Origin: Chondrosia reniformis
Lineage: Eukaryota; Porifera; Demospongiae; Chondrillida; Chondrillidae
Direction: 5' to 3'
DNA: 64,000 bases
Assembly: GCA_947172415.1 (NCBI GenBank)
Contig: OX359196.1
Coordinates: 5,335,901 to 5,399,900, forward strand
Shown here in pieces: positions 1-15,644 of this stretch; positions within the stretch are counted from its first letter, which is position 1, and the number at the start of each line of letters is the position of its first letter. The translations under genes were made by a program, and so were the position numbers. Below the pieces are notes generated by a model that saw nothing but the letters and a program-made list of their open reading frames with translations, searched no databases and was not told the DNA's origin.

Positions 1-840
1 GTAGGTAGGTAAATAGCATACATGCAGGTACTGTATTATGACTTTAAAATGGCTACCAATGTACCTCTAGGGTCTGGATCGGGTGTATACTTGAGAGGAA
101 ACTCCTTTAAACTTTTTTCTTTTTGCTTAAACACTTCCTTATTTACAGCACTGCTAGACAGCTGCAGTCTAATGCAGAAACATGAAAAATGTAAAACAAC
201 AAACAAGAGGTCAGGGTCCAAGAGAGTCATTTAGAGGAGATCAAGGACAACATCTTGACAGTACGTAGTTTAGAAATATGGCTCATTCATTTGTTTATAG
301 AGCAGGTCATGATTGAAACCTTTTGCCATTGCACATTAGAGAAGTGGACGATCAGAATTAAGTCAAGAATCAAAGACTACTATATGGATTGACTATAATT
401 CTTTTATCTTTGTAAGGTTCATCTTTCAACTTTGGGAGCGTCTAGAGAAGAAGACCCCCAGGGTTGAAACGTTTGGCAGATAGAAAAATCGAGAAGAAAA
501 AACTACGTCTCTAGACGCTCCCAAAATCGAAAGATGAACCTTTACAAAGATAAGTTCGACACAGTTAGAAGAAACCCTTATTCTATTATATTTCTTTTAA
601 TAATTTAACACTTAATTTTTATTAGTTATAACAATTGTGTATATGTCCCCAATTTATACCAGCCTTGGCTGAAGGGGTAACTAACTAGCAACAACAATAA
701 AATACGTACCTCTGGGTGCCTATAAACTGTATACAACAGTGACAATCACAAGAAATGACTTACAATAATGTTGCTAGTCCAGTAACATGGGAGGTCTACT
801 GGTGACTAAGTACCTGATCTGGTGATGTGTAAAAGATGTA
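1..840. other. Left edge, no exon recognised; AT-rich with one inverted-repeat element
   Basis: I see no convincing exon here. The two ORFs near 22-234 overlap on opposite strands and resemble no family I know. The stretch holds the inverted-repeat element at 401-554 and otherwise AT-rich sequence. It may be intron of the BAR-domain gene to the right, whose later exons should lie at or beyond this edge. Confidence 0.5.
401..554 (+). repeat. Inverted-repeat element with hammerhead-ribozyme-like core
   Basis: Two arms of about 45 bp (401-447 and 510-554) are near-perfect reverse complements. The innermost 13 bp (434-446 with 510-522) pair without a mismatch. Between them lie a motif resembling CTGANGA (445-451, two positions differ), a hairpin pairing GACCC (453-457) with GGGTT (461-465), GAAA (466-469), and a GTC (507-509) directly before the right arm. 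AACGT (468-472) can pair with ACGT (505-508), giving stem III. This is the order of a type I hammerhead ribozyme with a long stem I. Penelope-like elements and retrozymes are known to carry such ribozymes. The core differences suggest an inactive relic. Confidence 0.55.
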
Positions 841-2534
841 ACTACCTTTTCAAATGCATTGATGCTAGCGTTGACATCTTGAATAACTTCTCCTCATGGT
901 CTTTAGACTGAGCTTGTGATAAGTAAGGTTTCTAAAGATATAAAGCACACTTTGTAACACCTATCACTTTCTCATAAAATCAAACGACTTTACCAGTGAT
1001 TTAAGGAATTCCAGTAGTGGTACTGTCAGCTCTCCTAGATATGAGTATTTGAATATGTTCAGACTGGAGCAGTACTCTGTAGCAGCCTATATAGGTACGT
1101 AGGACAATAGTATACATATTGTAAACTATTGTATTGTATATATACGTATATCAGAGAATACAATATTACTCTCTAATTATATAAGTGGAGATAGTGCAAA
1201 AAACATGGCCACCCTATTCCAACAATTATCAATAAGTTAAATAAACCATATTTTACAAAAATGGAAATTAGAAGCAGTGATTTTACAGAAGTGCAATACT
1301 CATCCCTTTCTATAACCATGCACATGACAATTTAGCACGTTTTTGCTAACTCTATCACATATATTACTCATACCTGGTGATATTGTCTGGCTGTCAAATA
1401 CACGTCTCCTTGTGCCTCAAACAGGCTCCTCTCTGTCTCCTTCTTCTTAGACAACTGACAGTATTTATCCACAGCTGAGCCGTGATCTGCATGTGACAAT
1501 AGACCACATCCGAAACACACAAATGTATGTACTATAACAGTATCAGTATGCTAATAGTATTTGTTTAACTACGTATATATACATACTGTAGCTCACTGGA
1601 TCTTCTCAGAATAACCTTTATTACTCATGTCAGAAGGTACACTAGCAATAGCTAATGTCTAAACCTTGAACTTTTAATGCCTCAGAATGTGTACAAATCA
1701 CAAGCTACGGTACCTGTCATAATAAATTAGCCGTTTTACACCCGTTTATAATGACAGGTACTGTACATGTATACATACATGTAATGAGTCATTGACTCTC
1801 TGAGATTTATTCCAAAGGAAGACTACAAAGTACTAGCACATGCTATATACATACATGTATATATGGAAGGCATATAATTAAGATATTTGTCCAGTAGACT
1901 TGACTAGTGTAATAGTTATAATTTAATGGAGAGCTATAACATGTATACTTCAGCTATGATGCTAACTCTCTATAGACTCTTGATAGGTTCTGGCTTCCTG
2001 TGACATTCTCTCAGTGTCTTTAGACACAAACTGGCACAGCGGTCCCAACACTCCCTGATTTATCTGCGCACGTAGGCTGTGCAGTGAACTCGAGTACTAC
2101 ATACAAGGAACAGCATACTCAATAGACACACATGATATCCCCAGTAACCAAAGTACGTATACAGGCAAATACATTAATTTTGATGTGCACTAATTACGTA
2201 CATCAAGGAGTATTTTAGACCCTTTCTGTAGCGTCTCCTTAAACCACAGCTCTTCTGGACTGAAGAGAGGCGGTCTACTGAAGAGGTTGGCTAACTTTAG
2301 GATCACTTCAAACGTATCAGCCTATAAAATAACAAAGAGAAAATATTTTCAAGAAACTGCCCCTCCGGTGAGATGGCACTGACAACATACAATCTTGTGA
2401 TTAAACTCTCCACACAAATCTAAGAGTTCTGAACTAAACGATTTAACTTCATCAAATTTAATACTAAAGGCATCAATCTTTTCCCTAAAAGTCGGACGAG
2501 GAAGGTGAATGTCTTCGTAGTTGACACACAACAT
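841..2534 (-). CDS. BAR-domain protein, GRAF/oligophrenin- or ACAP-like (5' part)
   Basis: The first exon starts at the ATG read leftward from 2534 and encodes a peptide ending in FNHKI before a GT donor. Further exons can be read at about 2213-2322 (contains PEELWFKETLQKGSK), 1978-2060, 1380-1488 (contains QLSKKKETERSLFEA), 1005-1085 and 845-900. The QLSKKKE segment and the spacing of helices match the BAR domains of oligophrenin/GRAF RhoGAPs and, less well, ACAP ArfGAPs. BAR domains dimerise and sense or bend membranes. No PH, RhoGAP or ArfGAP part lies inside the window, so the subfamily cannot be settled. Exon ends are approximate. The start is 128 bp from that of NUDT21 on the other strand, implying a shared promoter. 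Confidence 0.55.
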
Positions 2535-2656
2535 CTTTCCTTGTTAAAAATACTACTGAACTCGAAATCTTGTAGCACTGCTTAAGCGGCCATTAAAAAT
2601 GGGCGTAAACTGAGTTAGACGGATTTCGTCAGGAAAATACCCCTAAACCTTGATAA

Positions 2657-3665
<1,009 letters not shown>

Positions 3666-3938
3666 CACTGCAGACGCTATTATATATTATATAACTTAAT
3701 TGTTCACTGTTTGTTTTTCTTGACCTTGAAAATTTTTATAAATCATGAAATCAGTTTAGTAGTAGTAGCCTTGGGTCACTATGGCTTTATTTGACAAATA
3801 GTTGATGGTTTATATACATGTACATGTGTGTACAATGCAGTCTTTTATTACAGATATAAAACCAGTGGCAAAGTACGTATGCCAAATGAGATACAGTCTG
3901 TAACATTTGAGATATCTCCTCAACTCCAAATGATTACA

Positions 3939-7175
<3,237 letters not shown>

Positions 7176-7293
7176 TTTATTAACAAGTGTTTCTTGACAT
7201 TAGCAAAATTTAATCGATTTATTTGATCGATTTTATTATATTGTCGATATCGATAATTTGTACAAAGGGGAGGATAAGTGTGCCTGCTCCGTC
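7176..7293. promoter_or_regulatory. Divergent promoter between KRR1 and SH2D4-like gene, with TATCGATA
   Basis: Only 118 bp separate the two start codons. The stretch contains TATCGATA at 7248-7255 and two further ATCGAT cores (about 7213 and 7226). TATCGATA is the DREF/DRE consensus known from growth-related genes in flies; use of such a factor here is inference. Confidence 0.55.
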
Positions 7294-9135
7294 ATGCTTC
7301 AGCAGATCTTAGATGAAATGTTCGTTGAGCCAGAGCTACTTCGCTTGCTAAGTGAAGAAGAGAAATTAGTCCTTTTTAAGGAGATGAGAAAAGAGCAAGT
7401 TAAGCGATGGGACATCAAATGTAGGCAGGTAGATGAAATGCCACGGTCAAAGAAAGCTTCCGCAAGGAAGAATGGAAAGGTTTGGCTAATTTAGCAATTG
7501 ATTTCGTAGTAAAAGCTAGTTTCACACAATGCCGTAATATAAAGAGTCTATGTATACTTGGATGAACCGTTATACGTCCGAGACATGCTACGAATATACG
7601 TACTACATATTTGTGTTGCTTGCATAGGTGGGGTTTCATTACGGTAAGGATGGTAAGGAGTGGGTGTGGGTGCTGGGAGAAGGTGAAGGGGACCTCTTGT
7701 ATGAAGACCTTGTCAGACATAATAACAGGAAGAAAAAAACAGTGAAAAGTAAGCTCTTTTATTAAATCCGTGAAGGACTATGATCGATGTACATCTGTAC
7801 GCTGCAGTTGTAGTGAGCAGTGCTGAAAGTATAGATGGACCTCAGAAAGATGAAAGTACTACTATTGAGGTATGTATCATCACTCAGAAGACATAGGGAA
7901 ATTCATGTAACGAAAATAAATGAATGTAGTAGTTTAAAAGATATGTATTATTAGCTGTATAGTATAGGGCTGATTATGTATATATATGCAGTTTCATTTC
8001 AAACTATGACATATTTATTTAGTCTTTCGAGTGCCTAGAGATGCCGTTTGTTCTTTAGAATCAGACCTGGGGGTCTTCTTCAGCGATTGAGCTAAAGCAT
8101 GTCTGTATCATACTGACTATGTGTTGTTATAGGAGGGTTGGAAGGAGAGAGAAGCAAAAGCTAAGGAGTATGAGGAGAAGAGGCGATCTTCTGTACGTAA
8201 AGCTATGGACACCAAGTCATCAATCAGTACAGTTTTAGATAATATTCCACCAGAACAGCAGACCAAGATCACAAGACGTCTGAGCTCCAGAAGAGAATCC
8301 TTCAAGTTTCGAGGCAAAAATAGAGGGTAAGGCTAAACCATGCACTTGCCTCAAATATTGCATAATGTCATGTGACTTGCTGTGGGTGTATACAAAGATC
8401 ACTAGTTGTATGCATAATTACAGTTTGACTAATAAAGCTTAGCATTTTATAATATGTTGTATGCAAAGCTATATATATATATATATTATACAGTTAACAT
8501 ACTTCTACAGACTTATTAAATATTTTAAATGTATAGGTCAAGGCTTAGTGTGTATGGTTTGGAAAATCTACCAGAAGTGGATTATGTAACACTTGATTCT
8601 ATTAAAGGAACTAAACCAGCTGAAAAATCACTTGTGATAAAATGGTTCAGGGATTTCGAACGACCAAAATGCACTGGATTAGAAAGAAATGGTGTTATTT
8701 CAACTTGGTTTCATGGTTAGCTTCCTCTTTGAATAAGAGGAAAAGTGTTTTAACAGATGTAAACTTTCTCTACTTTTGTTAGGAATGATAACAAGAACAG
8801 AAGCGGAAGAGTTACTTCAATCAATGGCTAATGGAAGCTACTTGGTGCGTATTAGTGCCAATATTTGGGGATATGTTCTTTCAGTGAAATGCAGTGAAGG
8901 AACTTTCAAGCACTACCAAATTGATGGTAGCCAGGGAGTCTATCAGATGGTCATCAAGAAGAATAATGATCCTGAACCCCCCTCATTTTCATCTCTATTT
9001 GAACTGATATTGTATTATAGGGCACACGGTTCAGAAGTGGTTCTGAAGGAACCATGCCCACAGCTAGATTTAATGAAGCCAGATTATGAAGACCTGCTCA
9101 ATGATGAAGATGATCTTGAAACTACTTGGCTATAA
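7294..9135 (+). CDS. SH2 domain-containing protein 4-like adaptor
   Basis: Cytoplasmic adaptor expected to bind phosphotyrosine. Exons: 7294-7478, 7628-7738, about 7805-7869, 8133-8325, 8536-8716 and 8783-9135 (stop TAA). The ATG at 7294 gives MLQQILDEMFVEPELLRLLS, which matches the start of SH2D4A/B (MLKQILSEMYIDPDLLAELS), as does the EMRKEQVKRW segment that follows. Exon 2 carries the family's DGKEWVWVLGE. The C-terminal ~125 residues form an SH2 domain: TWFHGMITRTEAEELL, then GSYLVRISANIWGYVLSV with the phosphotyrosine-binding Arg in LVRIS, then KHYQIDG. The middle is charged and helical, as in SH2D4. It is shorter than human SH2D4A (454 residues). Orthology to SH2D4A versus B cannot be assigned. 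Confidence 0.88.
8018..8092 (-). repeat. Degenerate hammerhead-like element in SH2D4-like intron
   Basis: Read on the minus strand this gives GCTGAAGAAGACCCCCAGG and then, about 35 bases on, a TCTCTAGGCACTCGAAAGA segment. Both parts line up, in the same order, with the core and right arm of the element at 401-554. The GAAAC part is not preserved. Confidence 0.4.
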
Positions 9136-9889
9136 TGAACTCTTATATATTTGCCCTTTAAAGGCTCATATTTTATCTGAAGACAAATAGTTTATCAATA
9201 TGCGCTGCTAAGCTGTGTCTATAATGTATACACTTGCAAGAAGTCCTGCATACCAACACATATATAGATGCATTAGCAGTCAGAGTTTGACAATTCTCTT
9301 GTTTCCATTTGTGTACATAGACATTGCCTTTATTTCTGAAAGGGGTTTCCAGAAACCCATGGAAACCCCCTCCCTGCGCCCCTGGTAATTAAGATAATAT
9401 GAATTGCATCACCATCCTACTTGGCTCTTATAATGAACCTTATAATCACACTTTGCCCTTTAAAGGTCTAAGACTTCTATATAGTCCGGGGAATTCCATA
9501 CCTATATATATATATATATATATTATTAAAATACTCCCTTGCATGCATGTGTTCAATGACATAATATTGTATACAATGCTGCCCATTGCAATTGTATACG
9601 TATACCCTTTCATGATCATTTTCTATAAGTCAACTAATGATCATACACATGCATCCGCTTTGGGTCAATCCTACTGATGTTCTTAAATGTGGCAAGATTG
9701 CTTTACATGTCATTAAACACATATAGTAAAGACCAAACACTCTTCGATCAGGCATAATGTTCAGTGTATTCATGATCAATTAATTATAGCAGCCCTACAT
9801 TTATATAAGTATCTTTTTCAAGTTACGCCTTTAGACATGCACTGTGTTATACATGTTTACATGGCTCGAAATACTCAAATATCCTAGTA
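9136..9889. other. Intergenic, 750 bp; partial local duplication
   Basis: No gene is seen. About 50 bp around the SH2D4-like stop codon (9122-9175: CTACTTGGCT, TAATGAAC, TTGCCCTTTAAAGG) recurs, diverged, at 9417-9477. A short TA repeat lies at 9500-9525. Confidence 0.6.
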
Positions 9890-10399
9890 CTAAATCGTGC
9901 AATTCTTCGCCACATGTCTGCCATACGAAGAGTCACTGATCTTTTGTTGTGGACTCCTAGTGAAGATATCCTTACCGATTTGAGTAGCTCCCCAAGCATC
10001 AGCGGGTGTGGTGGCCCTCGTTAAGAGCCACGTCGTAGTGATTGTTGGCCCTCTATCAAGCAGGAGTCGCTGTCCGCACCATGTTGTAGTTGAGTTGCTG
10101 TTTAGGTAGTAGTTTTGCCACTGAACGGTGAACCCGACAGTACCGTGAGTTTCATTTCCAGTAGTATCGTAGCGTCCAACAACAGGATATTTTCTGCATG
10201 CTACCCCAACGATGGTGTGATAAAGACCAGAAAATTCTCCCATTACCGCTGACATATCATAGATGTCCATTCTTGATCCAAGTTCGTTGTACCAAACACC
10301 GGCAATGGACGGGTCAACGGGGTAATTAACCTGGGATTCACTCGACAATCCTCTCGCGAATGTAACAACCAAAACGATGCTAAGGAATACCAATTTCAT
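9890..10399 (-). CDS. Secreted avidin-family (biotin-binding) protein
   Basis: A single 170-codon exon (ATG 10399-10397, stop 9892-9890) encodes a signal peptide (MKLVFLSIVLVVTFARGLSS) and one avidin/streptavidin beta-barrel. Aligned by eye to streptavidin: GVWYNELGS keeps Asn23 and Ser27, GLYHT keeps Tyr43 with Ser45 to Thr, VQW keeps Trp79, SNSTTTW keeps Ser88, Thr90 and Trp92, TTTWLLTRATTPADAW keeps Trp108 and Trp120, and IGKDIF keeps Asp128. Asn49 is Val. Mature cysteines lie near residues 68 and 108 and four residues from the C-terminus. Family role: very tight biotin binding, often defence or egg/envelope protein. It is intronless among intron-rich neighbours, which fits retroposition or transfer from bacteria but does not prove either. 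Confidence 0.9.
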   Translation of the reverse strand: MKLVFLSIVLVVTFARGLSSESQVNYPVDPSIAGVWYNELGSRMDIYDMSAVMGEFSGLYHTIVGVACRKYPVVGRYDTTGNETHGTVGFTVQWQNYYLNSNSTTTWCGQRLLLDRGPTITTTWLLTRATTPADAWGATQIGKDIFTRSPQQKISDSSYGRHVAKNCTI

Positions 10400-11161
10400 C
10401 TTCTTTAATATTCTTATCCTTCACTAAAAAATACTAACCTGTATATATATACTGAAAATAAACGGAAGTTGAACAAATTATGCGCACAAATATAGTAATT
10501 GTAATAAGAGCCACACCCACTGCAGAGTAACACCTATATACCTCTGTCACTATATATACATGTACTATTTTGCTTCTAATTAGCTATAAAGGAGCTACAA
10601 CAGAACTTGAAACAGTATATCAAATAAGAATAGATTAAAAATTACATCTGATTCAATGCATAGATTTTTATGCATTTTGCATGATAATTACTTCATAAAC
10701 CAATTAATGACTCAATTTGCCCAAATGTCTCTCTTGAAAGTGGTAAGTTATATCTTCTATTGTGACCATAATGAGCACACTAAATGAAGATAAAATTCAG
10801 TGTAAATGCTCTTGGAATTTTGGCCATGTATGACCATTGTAAATTACATACTAGACCATGATATATTTCTTCATGCTATCTCTATATATACTCCAAACTT
10901 AATTAGTGTGTAAGTGTGAAATGAGTAATCATTGAGATCGAGATTACTGATTTTTAGAGGGTCCAGTAGTACAGTGGACCCTCGCTTATCTGGACCTCGA
11001 GTCCAGTCCTGTTGGGTCCGGATAAGCGAGGGTCCACTGTACTCTTTTGTATAACAATAAATATGTATATATGAGATTATGAACTGTGGCATTAATGCAT
11101 TCACAGATGTTCACTATTTCTTTCTAGCATTAAATATATAAAGCTACCCATGCAAAAAGCC
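10400..11161. other. Intergenic, 760 bp, with one small MITE
   Basis: Upstream of the avidin-like gene and downstream of EDEM1. Apart from the MITE at 10970-11041 I see only AT-rich sequence. The 77-codon ORF across the MITE is not a gene. Confidence 0.6.
10970..11041. mobile_element. Short pogo/Tigger-like MITE (TA target duplication)
   Basis: CAGTGGACCCTCGCTTATC at the left and its near-exact reverse complement at the right end at a TA on each side (10970-10971 and 11040-11041). The whole element is 68 bp and folds into one hairpin. The CAGTGGACCCTCG end and TA target are typical of non-autonomous pogo/Tigger (Tc1-mariner superfamily) elements. Confidence 0.75.
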
Positions 11162-14100
11162 TTAAACCCACATGACTGTCACACTTGAATTGGAGTGTAT
11201 TAAATCTTTATTACTTACTGTTGCAGTTTGATTCCTGAAAGATGAAAAACTTGAAGTAGAGTAAAAATCCACCTTGGTAAGATCAGCTTTAAGATTGCTT
11301 TTAATGTTCACTTTAAAAAGACGATCCAGTCGGACAATGTGTCCCTCCGTTGTAAAAATAAACTCTGAAGCCATTTTGTTTACCACATTATCATGATCAA
11401 ATAACTGCATGTAAAAAGGTAGAAGAAGCAGTTTAAGGATGAGTACTGAAGAAGAAAGCCTGTATGATTTGTCCTCAAGACCCAACAGTGCACCCAACAA
11501 TACCAAATTCAAAGTGTCCATAGGTCCATAGGACCCTACAAACCATTAAGAGTGTAGTTTTGACACAAAAATAGTAACTTACCAAATAGAGATATTTACA
11601 AGTTTCACTGAGGAAGAAGCTCTCCATTCGATCCTCCAAAGACATGTCAATAACATGGTGGATGGTGGCATAACCACACCTGTATATGCATCATACAGAG
11701 TAGCTGCCACTTTACAAATTAAGATTTCTAAACAAGTTCTCAAACTCACTCTGCCTTGGTATAAGCTTCTAAGTCTTCAAGAATTTGACTCCCAACATGA
11801 AGATAAAAAGGGTTTCTAGTAGCTTGATAAAGGAAGTAGGTAGATTCTGCCAGTTCTGGCCGAAGAGGGTAAAAGAGTACTGTAGCCTCCTTGGGGCTAA
11901 AATCAAATCTTTCAGGGAGGGCACCATATTTCCTCCATATTGAATAGTGTAAGGCGTGTGTACATATGGCCTCCTCAATGTCCCCAGCTAGCACCTGTAA
12001 ATAGGAAATGTTAACATGTAGTGCTGGATCTCTAATTAAACACCCATTTGGCACTCTCCAGCCCTCACTCACATGCACCTCTCTCCTGCCTTCATTCATG
12101 TGCATCTCTCTTCAACCCTCACTCACATGCACCTCTCTTGTCTCCAGCCCTCACTCACATGCACCTCTCTCCAGCCCTCACTTACATGCACCTCTCTCCA
12201 GCCCTCACTTACATGCACCTCTCTCCAGCCCTCACTCACATGCACCTCTCTCCAACCCTCACTTACATGCACCTCTCTCCAGCCCTCACTCACGTGCACC
12301 TCTCTCCAGCCCTCACTCACGTGCACCTCTCTCTAGCCCTCACTCACGTGCACCTCTCTCCAGCCCTCACTCACGTGCACCTCTCTCCAGCCCTCACACA
12401 CGTGCACCTCTCTCCAGCCCTCACACACGTGCACCTCTCTCCAGCCCTCACTCACATGCACCTCTCTTTGACACACGCTATACCTGTAAGGCTGCAAATG
12501 AGGCTGACAGTGAATCAATCCATGAATTTATCTCCTTTCCTGTGGCATAGTCTACATTGACATATTTAGCTGCTTCTCTCATATAATGTTGACAAGGAGG
12601 ACTGTAATGAATAAAATGCACAGAGAGGAAATAATATCTGTCAGCATAGGTCTATATTAGGTTAACTGACAGCTCTAAATATATAAGAATCAAGTGTCAT
12701 GACAGCTAAGTGTGTTTAAATTAGAATCTGCTTTATCTGATACTTTTTAAAAGAATCAAATATGGCTGACAAGTGATAGGGAGAAACACTAATGATGAAT
12801 GCTTCATACAATTATTGATTCCCAATAAGAGTTCCTACCTGCACCTTTTAAATTCATCGCCATCTAACTGGTCAGCCATTCAGTTATCAGATCATAGTTC
12901 TCATCTACTGAAATAGGCTTATGAGCAATTCCAATTAAGGATAGCTAATTTAGACCACCAGTGTGCCACTGAGCCTAGTCCTATATATATATGAAGTTCC
13001 ATGCAACCTACCCTTTCCTCATGTATTTTAAGATGTTTTTATACATCTCCATAAAGATCACTAAATCTTCTACTTCTCCGAAAGCTATGTATGCCTGCAG
13101 TAAAATTAGTATACTTTGTAACACATATTGTATTACTTCTCTCTTTTCTTTGTTAAAACTTAAGAGTTTGTGTGTCAATTGCCTACGTACCTTCAACAAA
13201 TACTCATAGAAGGAGTCCATTCCCGCCCCCAAGCCACTCATTTGGCTCTTCCATTCTCCAGTTACTGCATCCAGGTTGTTTGCTAGTCAATAAGTACACA
13301 AACATATTGTGCAACACCATATTTAGACATACACATAATACATACTGGCCCAACCTGAAGCTTTCAGAATATGCATGATCAAGTACAGTAAATGTACGTA
13401 TAGGCATAGTGAATAGATGCAGTGTTTTTCTGTATCTACTGAAAAGTACACATGGACTAGAAGTATGCTTGACAAACTGTTATTTTCATTTGTTCTCAAT
13501 ATTTCTGTGGCACTGGACTACCTTATAATGTATAGCTTATTCTTTTTACTTAGATTTATGAGTTTGGGTAAAGCTATAGGACTTTGGTTGGAGAATATAA
13601 ATCTTCCTCCTCCTGCTATATTAGTCGACAATGAATCCTGATGGACAAATAGTGTAACCCTTCTGTACGTAGCTAATAGTTTTCCTTCCATAATTAGTGT
13701 GGATTAGATTAATATCAAGATGCTTATTGCTTGATACCCTGAACACTTCAGAGTGTTTCAGTTGGACTTGAACTGTTAGCATATTTAAGACATAACGTAC
13801 CAATCAGTCCAGTATGGGGGTGTCGAAAGCCATATATGGACTTGACTGCCCTTCTGGCCAGGTTCTCATAGACTGGGTCTCCTAGCAGTCTGGTTAACAG
13901 ACCAAACTCCAGAACCAAGGTACCTGCTCCGGCCACACACGTCTCGGTATGATTTACAGTTAGGTTCTCCAAGCCATAACACAAGTTCACCTATAAGAGG
14001 AAACCAGCTTATATGTGTGATTTGGAGGTACTGCATGGCAGGGGTGGATCCAGGACTTTGTGAGGGAGGTGGTCACCCATCTACTACTGGCCCATTATCC

Positions 14101-15644
14101 CCTGGATCCACTACTGAACATTGTTAAGAACTCTACTACTGACCCATTATCCCCTGGATCCACTACTGAACATTGTTAAGAACTCTACTACTGACCCATT
14201 ATCCCCTGGATCCACTACTGAACATTGTTAAGAACTCTACTACTGACCCATTATCCCCTGGATCCACTACTGAACATTGTTAAGAACTCTACTACTGACC
14301 CATTATCCCCTGGATCCACTACTGAACATTGTTAAGAACTCTACTACTGACCCATTATCCCCTGGATCCACTACTGAACATTGTTAAGAACTCTACTACC
14401 GGCCCATTATCCCCTGGATCCACTACTGAACATTGTTAAGAACTCTACTACTGACCCATTATCCCCTGGATCCACTACTGAACATTGTTAAGAACTCTAC
14501 TACTGACCCATTATCCCCTGGATCCATTACTGAACATTGTTAAGAAAACACCAAAAAGTGTACTACTACTGCCTCAACGGATTCTACCATAAATGAATGA
14601 TGCAATGGATCATTTGAGGATGGACCTACTTACTCTAGGCAGAGGTATTCCTGACTTGGCAAAGTCAAAGGCAGGCAATAACCTGCCCATTAGGTTGTGT
14701 GCTAGCGTCAGTAACTCATCAGAGTAGTTCTCTGGTACCAGGTCTCCAAATGGCTGCTCATTATCTACAATGAGCAGATGAGCCGAAATGAGGGACCCCA
14801 GTACTCTGCACAGAAGAGAATATTAGCAGTCAGAGAGTTTTGCCATGGCTCCTGGTCTGATATGAACTAAGCATTTCACTACAGTATTTTCATTAATGTT
14901 GGCGAATGATAATTTTGCTAACATTAATGGTGCACTAATATTAAGGGTTTTACCAGTATTATGCTGTTAGTTTGTGTGTACCTTATTGTAGCTTCAAACA
15001 CTTGAACTGTTGTACAGTTCTCAAAGGAAACTGTATCTATTATTAGCTGAACAGCTCTTTTGAATTCAGATTGGTTGCCCATGACAGCGAGCGTATCAAG
15101 TGAATCAATCAATGTTAGAGAGTAGTCACCTAGGATGTCGTTAATGTTAATATTGCTCCTGCATGTGACAGACAACAGAGTGCACACTATGAGATAAGCG
15201 ATGCAACAGGGGCAATATATAGAATACACAACTATTCCTAGAAGCCCTTTGGAGCAGTTATGACTTGATACATGTATTCTTAAATGGTGGATGTTTTCGA
15301 AGGACTACAGTATATATTACAATTAAGATGCGGGTCACGTGTACAGTTACTTACGGATTATTCCAATCGTGACCTCTACCATTACAATAAATAGGATTCA
15401 ATTCATCTAACGGAAAGGCGTGTTCTATATAATTATTATATCCAAAGTAAAACATGTCCTTCGCTAAATCTTTCATCTGATGAGTCTTCTCTTCACTAAA
15501 AGGTCTGTGTTGTAATTTCGATATGGGTACATTCTCTGTTGCCGGGAAGAACATTAGAATGGTTGGAATGAGTCGTGTCCACATTTGTCCCAACATTATT
15601 CCTATTATCCATAACGCAAGTACCCGCCAAGTGGACAGTACCAT
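11162..15644 (-). CDS. EDEM1: ER degradation-enhancing alpha-mannosidase-like protein 1 (GH47)
   Basis: ER-lumen GH47 protein that trims or recognises high-mannose glycans and sends misfolded glycoproteins to ERAD. The ATG at 15644 begins an N-terminal hydrophobic signal/anchor ([18 protein letters not shown]). Exons are near 15355-15644, 14981-15158, 14633-14805, 13800-13991, 13194-13277, 13012-13095, 12483-12599, 11749-11997, 11584-11683 and 11162-11411. Diagnostic stretches: [90 protein letters not shown] and [10 protein letters not shown]. The IFTTEGHIV tail and LFDHDN fit EDEM1 better than EDEM2 or EDEM3. Two minisatellites (27-bp and 52-bp units) sit in introns. Confidence 0.93.
12033..12475. 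repeat. Minisatellite, 27-bp unit, about 15 copies
   Basis: Tandem copies of a unit reading AGCCCTCACTCACATGCACC then TCTCTCC lie in an EDEM1 intron. The central CACATG alternates with CACGTG. Because 27 is a multiple of three and the unit has no stop in several frames, long open frames appear on both strands; they are artefacts. Confidence 0.92.
14060..14545. repeat. Tandem repeat, 52-bp unit, about 9 copies
   Basis: Nearly identical copies of a unit containing CCCATTATCCCCTGGATCC and CACTACTGAACATTGTTAAG fill an EDEM1 intron. Copy-to-copy differences are few, suggesting recent expansion. Confidence 0.92.

Noticed and set aside
12008-12560. Overlapping long open frames on both strands (up to 180 codons)
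   Set aside because: They are made by the 27-bp intronic array in EDEM1, whose length is a multiple of three.
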